DNA of 10,138 bases from QPIN01 sp964535875 (GTDB lineage Bacteria > Pseudomonadota > Gammaproteobacteria > Methylococcales > Methylomonadaceae). The position numbers and the translations under genes are program-made. Shown piece by piece: positions 6,642-10,138 of the stretch. The first letter of the stretch is position 1. Every line of letters begins with the position of its first letter. The stretch is taken from the NCBI GenBank assembly GCA_964535875.1, contig CAZHUE010000089.1, positions 1-10,138 on the forward strand, read 5' to 3'. A model generated the notes under the pieces. The model searched no databases. It was not told the origin of the DNA and saw only the letters and a program-made list of their open reading frames with translations.

Positions 6642-6940
6642 TTCAACCTAAATAAATCAGTTGAACGCTAAATTTTTCTTTAACTTGCTAAATAATATGT
6701 TTAATCCAGTTTTCTACTACTCACCAAATGGGTGGTTCTATTTTCGCTTCACGTTTTTGTGAAAAATCTGGACGAAAAATTCGGCAGAATAGCTCTCAAT
6801 AAGGACTATGGCCATTATCTTCGAGCTACTCTTTGTCTTTGAAGTACATGGATGTGCTGAATGTCGAAAATGCAGGAGCTATTTTCTACCTCACCCAGAT
6901 TTCCACAAAATCCGTGCTCAACTGATTTATTTAGGTTCAA
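6642..6940. mobile_element. MITE-like insertion: 18-bp terminal inverted repeats and 5-bp target duplication
   Basis: The element spans 6647-6935 (289 bp). Its ends are CCTAAATAAATCAGTTGA (6647-6664) and the perfect inverted copy at 6918-6935. It is flanked by direct repeats TTCAA (6642-6646 and 6936-6940), the expected 5-bp target duplication. Ends beginning CCT together with a 5-bp duplication are a pattern known in the IS1380 family (for example ISEcp1), but that link is tentative. The interior has no transposase-length frame; the longest start-led frame (6728-6802) has 24 codons. It is therefore non-autonomous, probably an internally deleted insertion sequence that needs a transposase from elsewhere. 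The intact ends and duplication suggest a fairly recent insertion. Confidence 0.82.
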
Positions 6941-7001
6941 AGTATAAATTAAGGAATTAATATTTTATGGTCAATTTTTATATTATTGATGACTAATTAA
7001 C

Positions 7002-9893
7002 ATGAGTGAAAACAAATACAAGTACGGTTTTACTTTAGATACTGCTGAAAAAAATAATTCCTTAACTGGTTTGGCCAGTCGTGTAAAACCAGGAGAGAGA
7101 GTATTAGAACTAGGTTGTTCCTTTGGTTATTTATCAAAATTTTTACAAGAAGAACTTGCTTGTAATGTGGTCGGCGTTGATCTGGATCAAGAGGCGTTAG
7201 AGCATGCGACATCTTTTTGCTCGAAAGTAATTGTTGCAGATCTGGATAAAGATGATTGGTTGAATGAGATCAAAGGATTAACATTTGATGTCATACTGTG
7301 TGCAGATGTACTGGAGCATTTAAAGTCTCCAATTACTGTGTTGTCAGCATTAAAGCCTTTTTTACATAGTGAAAGCCGTTTATTAGCTTCTGTACCTAAT
7401 ATAGCTCATGGTTCTATTCGTTTGGAGTTACTGCAAGGGCACTTTGATTATGAATCTCTTGGTTTAATGGATGATACGCATTTACATTTTTATACCCGTG
7501 ATGGGCTGATAGGTATGTTAATGAAGGCCGGTTACGCTTGTAGTGATATAGCCTATACTAGTCGTGATTTGGCAGATGAAGTCATTGTTGAGCATTTGGC
7601 TAATGTGGGTCTGATTGCCTCTGATGATGCGTTAAAGACATTTCATGGGCCTGAAGCAGTTGCTTATCAGTATATTGTTGAAGCACGACCAGTAGCATCT
7701 GATTTGCTTCAGGATTTGCCAAAACCATTAGAATCTAAACCCTTAGTAAAAACGAATGTTTTTTATGGTGAATTAAGAGAAATAATTAATGAGAAAGTTG
7801 AATGCATAAAAGGGCAGAAAAAAATAATTGAAACAGAGCAAACACATAATAAAAATTATAAAAATGAAATAGCTCAATGGCGTGCAACTGTAAATATTAT
7901 TGATGATTTTTTATTTGATCTTTCAAAAGATTATGATAATAAAAAGATTGATAATAGTGCCTTAAAAATACAGGTTGAAAAACTGGAGCAGCAGCTACAA
8001 GATTCATATGCTGATAGGCAAAGGTTAGAGCAAGTTTTAGAGAGAGTACACAATAAACTAAGCTATCGATTGGTGCGAGGCGCTAAAGATTTTTCGATAA
8101 AAACCAAGAGCATGCTTGGCAGGCAGTCAGAAAATATTAATGACCTTACTTTAGATGTACAAGAGGAAGTAGCTGATAAAGGAAATGATTATAAGGCTTG
8201 GATCGCACAATATGGAGGCATAAGTATTGAGCAAGTTCGTAAAATTGAGAGTGAAATAGCTACTTGGCAGGATGCACCTAAAATAGCTATTGTGATGCCT
8301 GTTTATAATCCAGAGCAGTCTTGTTTGGAAAGCGCGATTAAGTCAGTGCTAAATCAAATTTATCCTAATTTAGAGTTATGTATTGCTGATGATGCATCAA
8401 CAAAGCCTTATGTCCGTGAAGTATTGCAAGCATTTAGTCAACAGGATAGTCGAGTAAAAATTATTTTTCGTGAACAAAATGGTCATATTTCCGAGGCATC
8501 TAATAGTGCTTTAGCTTTGGTGGATGCAGATTTCGTTGCCTTAATGGATCATGATGATTTACTAACGCCTGATGCATTATATTGGGTGGTAAAGACGATT
8601 AAGCAGTATCCTGATGTGCAGTTGATTTATTCCGATGAAGATAAAATGAATTTGCAAGGGCAGCGTTACGCGCCTTATTTTAAACCAGACTGGAATCCGG
8701 AATTATTTTTATCACATAATTTTATCTGTCATTTGGGGGTTTATAGAACTAAAAAAGTACTTGACCTGGGTGGTTTTGATCCCAGTTTTGATGGGGCTCA
8801 GGATTATGATTTGGCTCTTCGGTATAGTGCACAGTTGAATAATGAGCAGATTATACATATTCCACGTATTTTATATCATTGGAGAGCTGTGGAAGGTAGT
8901 ACCGCTCATGGTATACATGAAAAACCTTATGCTGAAGAACAAATTGCTAAAGTAGTTGTAAATACTTTAAAGAATAAGCAGCGACCTGCGGAGGTGGCTA
9001 AGCATGAGCAATTACTTGGTGCTTTGCGAGTACGCTATTTATTACCCGGTGAGCTGCCATTAGTTAGTATTGTGATCCCCACGCGTAATGGGTTTAATTT
9101 ATTATACCGATGTGTTGAGAGTATTTTTGCTAAAACTCAATATACTAATTATGAGTTAATCATTATTGATAATGGAAGTGATGACTTTGTCACGCTTCGT
9201 TATTTACAACGTTTGCAAAATGATAATAGGGTTACGGTCATCAGAGATGAAAGTCCGTTTAATTATTCAGCTTTGAACAATAAAGCAGTATTGCATACAA
9301 AAGGAGAAATGATTGCATTATTAAACAATGATTTGGAAGTCATTAATGGGGACTGGCTAGGTGAAATGGTTAGTTTTGCACAACATTCGGAAGTGGGTGC
9401 AGTGGGTGCCAAGCTATATTATCTGAATGATACCATTCAACATGCTGGAGTAATCGTGGGTTTAGGTGGCGTTGCAGGGCATTCACATAAACATTTTCCA
9501 CGGGATAGCCCAGGGGTTTGTGGTCGATTATTGTTGGTTCAAAATTTAACAGCGGTCACAGCAGCCTGTTTGGTAGTCAGGAGAGAAGTTTATGATGCTG
9601 TAGGTGGTTTAGATGAAAAAAACCTTCCTATTGCCTTTAATGATGTAGATTTTTGTTTGCGAATAAAAGAGCAGGGGTTTCTTAATGTATGGACGCCCTA
9701 TGCAGAAATGTATCATTATGAATCAGCAACTCGCGGCTATGAAAATACGCCGGAGAAACAAGCTCGTTTTACTCAAGAGATCAATTATATGCAACAGCGG
9801 TGGGGCGAAAAGTTGTTAGTTGACCCAGCATATAACCCTAATTTAACATTGGATAGGGAAGATTTTTCTTTTGCTTGGCCGCCGCGAATATAG
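7002..9893 (+). CDS. Trifunctional surface-glycan enzyme: methyltransferase, coiled coil and two GT2 glycosyltransferase domains
   Basis: A 963-residue cytoplasmic protein. Residues 1-230 are a class I SAM methyltransferase: VLELGCSFGYLSKFL (34-48), VVGVDLD (56-62), FDVILCADVLEHL (95-107) and HLHFYTRDGL (160-169). Residues about 255-350 are charged and helical, likely a coiled coil, with EKLEQQLQDSYADRQRLEQV at 326-345. Residues 426-660 are a first GT2 glycosyltransferase: IAIVMPVYNPE (428-438), the metal-binding-type motif ALMDHDD (513-519), GGFDPSFDGAQDYDLALR (590-607). Residues 685-935 are a second one: VSIVIPTRNG (688-697), LIIIDNGSDD (719-728), LLNNDLEV (773-780), AFNDVDFCLRI (878-888). 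No membrane segment is seen. The layout recalls WsaE of Geobacillus S-layer glycan synthesis (methyltransferase plus two rhamnosyltransferases), so it may extend and methyl-cap a chain with two linkages. ATG 7002 lacks a clear ribosome site, but the domain begins soon after it. Confidence 0.93.
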   Translation: MSENKYKYGFTLDTAEKNNSLTGLASRVKPGERVLELGCSFGYLSKFLQEELACNVVGVDLDQEALEHATSFCSKVIVADLDKDDWLNEIKGLTFDVILCADVLEHLKSPITVLSALKPFLHSESRLLASVPNIAHGSIRLELLQGHFDYESLGLMDDTHLHFYTRDGLIGMLMKAGYACSDIAYTSRDLADEVIVEHLANVGLIASDDALKTFHGPEAVAYQYIVEARPVASDLLQDLPKPLESKPLVKTNVFYGELREIINEKVECIKGQKKIIETEQTHNKNYKNEIAQWRATVNIIDDFLFDLSKDYDNKKIDNSALKIQVEKLEQQLQDSYADRQRLEQVLERVHNKLSYRLVRGAKDFSIKTKSMLGRQSENINDLTLDVQEEVADKGNDYKAWIAQYGGISIEQVRKIESEIATWQDAPKIAIVMPVYNPEQSCLESAIKSVLNQIYPNLELCIADDASTKPYVREVLQAFSQQDSRVKIIFREQNGHISEASNSALALVDADFVALMDHDDLLTPDALYWVVKTIKQYPDVQLIYSDEDKMNLQGQRYAPYFKPDWNPELFLSHNFICHLGVYRTKKVLDLGGFDPSFDGAQDYDLALRYSAQLNNEQIIHIPRILYHWRAVEGSTAHGIHEKPYAEEQIAKVVVNTLKNKQRPAEVAKHEQLLGALRVRYLLPGELPLVSIVIPTRNGFNLLYRCVESIFAKTQYTNYELIIIDNGSDDFVTLRYLQRLQNDNRVTVIRDESPFNYSALNNKAVLHTKGEMIALLNNDLEVINGDWLGEMVSFAQHSEVGAVGAKLYYLNDTIQHAGVIVGLGGVAGHSHKHFPRDSPGVCGRLLLVQNLTAVTAACLVVRREVYDAVGGLDEKNLPIAFNDVDFCLRIKEQGFLNVWTPYAEMYHYESATRGYENTPEKQARFTQEINYMQQRWGEKLLVDPAYNPNLTLDREDFSFAWPPRI

Positions 9894-9910
9894 AATTTGT
9901 TAGGATTTAC

Positions 9911-9936
9911 TGATTTCGTTAGTGGTCCAGAAATCA
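9911..9936 (+). other. Hairpin after the large glycosyltransferase gene
   Basis: TGATTTC (9911-9917) pairs perfectly with GAAATCA (9930-9936) around a 12-nt loop, 17 bp after the stop. There is no following T-tract, so intrinsic termination is not supported; it may be an mRNA 3'-end structure or chance. Confidence 0.3.
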
Positions 9937-9956
9937 CAGCCATTAAGAGGTTATCC

Positions 9957-10044
9957 GTAGGTTGGGCAACCGTCTTTTTGGCAACCCAACATCAAAGTAT
10001 GATAAAAGTGTTGGGTTAACGATAAAGCCATTAGTCCCACCTAC
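9957..10044 (+). repeat. GTAGGTTGGG palindromic repeat, copy 3
   Basis: It starts 63 bp after the glycosyltransferase stop in the same orientation as copies 1 and 2. The terminal GTAGGT (9957-9962) is inverted as ACCTAC (10039-10044), giving the full element length of about 88 bp. GTTGGG (9961-9966) pairs with CCCAAC (9985-9990), but the inner part reads CAACC where the other copies read CTGCC, so the stem is weaker. GTTGGGTTAACGATAAAG (10010-10027) is shared exactly with copy 2. Confidence 0.82.
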
Positions 10045-10115
10045 TAAGGCAACTCGCAATAAATAACCCACCAGTATTACTTGTCTTTTTGCCTGTCTTC
10101 TGCGTTGCAACTTCG

Positions 10116-10134
10116 GTTACATAGCTTGCTATGC
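10116..10134. repeat. GTTACRTAGC hairpin repeat, copy 2
   Basis: GTTAC followed by ATAGC-TT-GCTAT, a small hairpin related to 2351-2369. It lies in the last bases of the window, so the full repeat may run past the edge. The preceding sequence (TGCGTTGCAACTTCG, 10101-10115) is not clearly shared with copy 1. Confidence 0.5.
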
Positions 10135-10138
10135 GCCC

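Larger units (their letters stand above)
6504..7001. other. Repeat-filled spacer between the operon and the large glycosyltransferase gene
   Basis: A gene-free stretch of about 500 bp. It contains the second GTAGGTTGGG repeat (6537-6622) and a 289-bp MITE-like element (6647-6935) with its target duplication. The last 65 bp before the start at 7002 are very AT-rich and hold possible -10 strings such as TATATT (6979-6984), but no convincing -35 at the right spacing. Whether the large gene is co-transcribed with the operon cannot be decided from this. Confidence 0.7.

Noticed and set aside
6728..6802. Small frame (24 codons, MGGSIFASRF...) inside the MITE-like element
   Set aside because: No ribosome site and no resemblance to a known small protein; chance frame in a non-autonomous element.
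7030..7212. Minus-strand open frame inside the large glycosyltransferase gene
   Set aside because: Shadow of the conserved methyltransferase domain on the other strand.
9911..9936. Terminator after the large glycosyltransferase gene
   Set aside because: The 7-bp stem has a long loop and no T-tract, so it does not meet the pattern of an intrinsic terminator.
2132..10044. CRISPR-like or regulatory array from the GTAGGTTGGG repeats
   Set aside because: Only three copies, thousands of bases apart and diverged, each placed after a different gene; not an array, and no cas genes are present.

Overview
The window looks like chromosomal sequence from an AT-rich gammaproteobacterium. It is roughly 40% GC by eye, uses ATG, GTG and TTG starts, and has several families of short palindromic repeats between genes. 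The protein types fit the Methylococcales (methanotrophs) or the sulfur-oxidising Thiotrichales best. That placement is an inference from protein style and repeats; no rRNA or other marker gene is present.

All convincing genes lie on the + strand. Left part (1-2820): the 3' end of a large secreted, S-layer-like surface protein closed by a strong intrinsic terminator; a secreted parvulin-type peptidyl-prolyl isomerase; a repeat-rich spacer of about 450 bp holding a GTAGGTTGGG repeat and a nested palindromic element; and a small DUF3144-like gene.

Centre (2900-6503): a compact operon with 4-bp overlaps between its first three genes. It runs wzm (ABC polysaccharide permease, unusual TTG start), wzt (ABC ATPase with a C-terminal glycan-binding-like extension), an LpxL/HtrB-type acyltransferase relative that lacks the usual catalytic acidic residue, and a small SAM methyltransferase. 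Next comes a spacer of about 500 bp with a second GTAGGTTGGG repeat and a 289-bp MITE-like element that has 18-bp perfect terminal inverted repeats and a 5-bp target duplication.

Right part (7002-9893): one 963-residue protein made of an N-terminal methyltransferase, a coiled coil and two GT2 glycosyltransferase domains, followed by a third GTAGGTTGGG repeat and the edge of another repeat.

Together the central and right genes describe an ABC-transporter-dependent cell-surface glycan pathway (O-antigen, capsule or S-layer glycan). The glycosyltransferase-methyltransferase protein would build and perhaps methyl-cap the chain, the Wzt C-terminal domain could recognise the finished end, and Wzm/Wzt would export it. 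The S-layer-like protein and periplasmic isomerase just upstream suggest, but do not prove, a wider surface-layer locus. Most of the unexplained sequence is small palindromic mobile or regulatory DNA; I see no CRISPR array, tRNA, rRNA or intact transposase.
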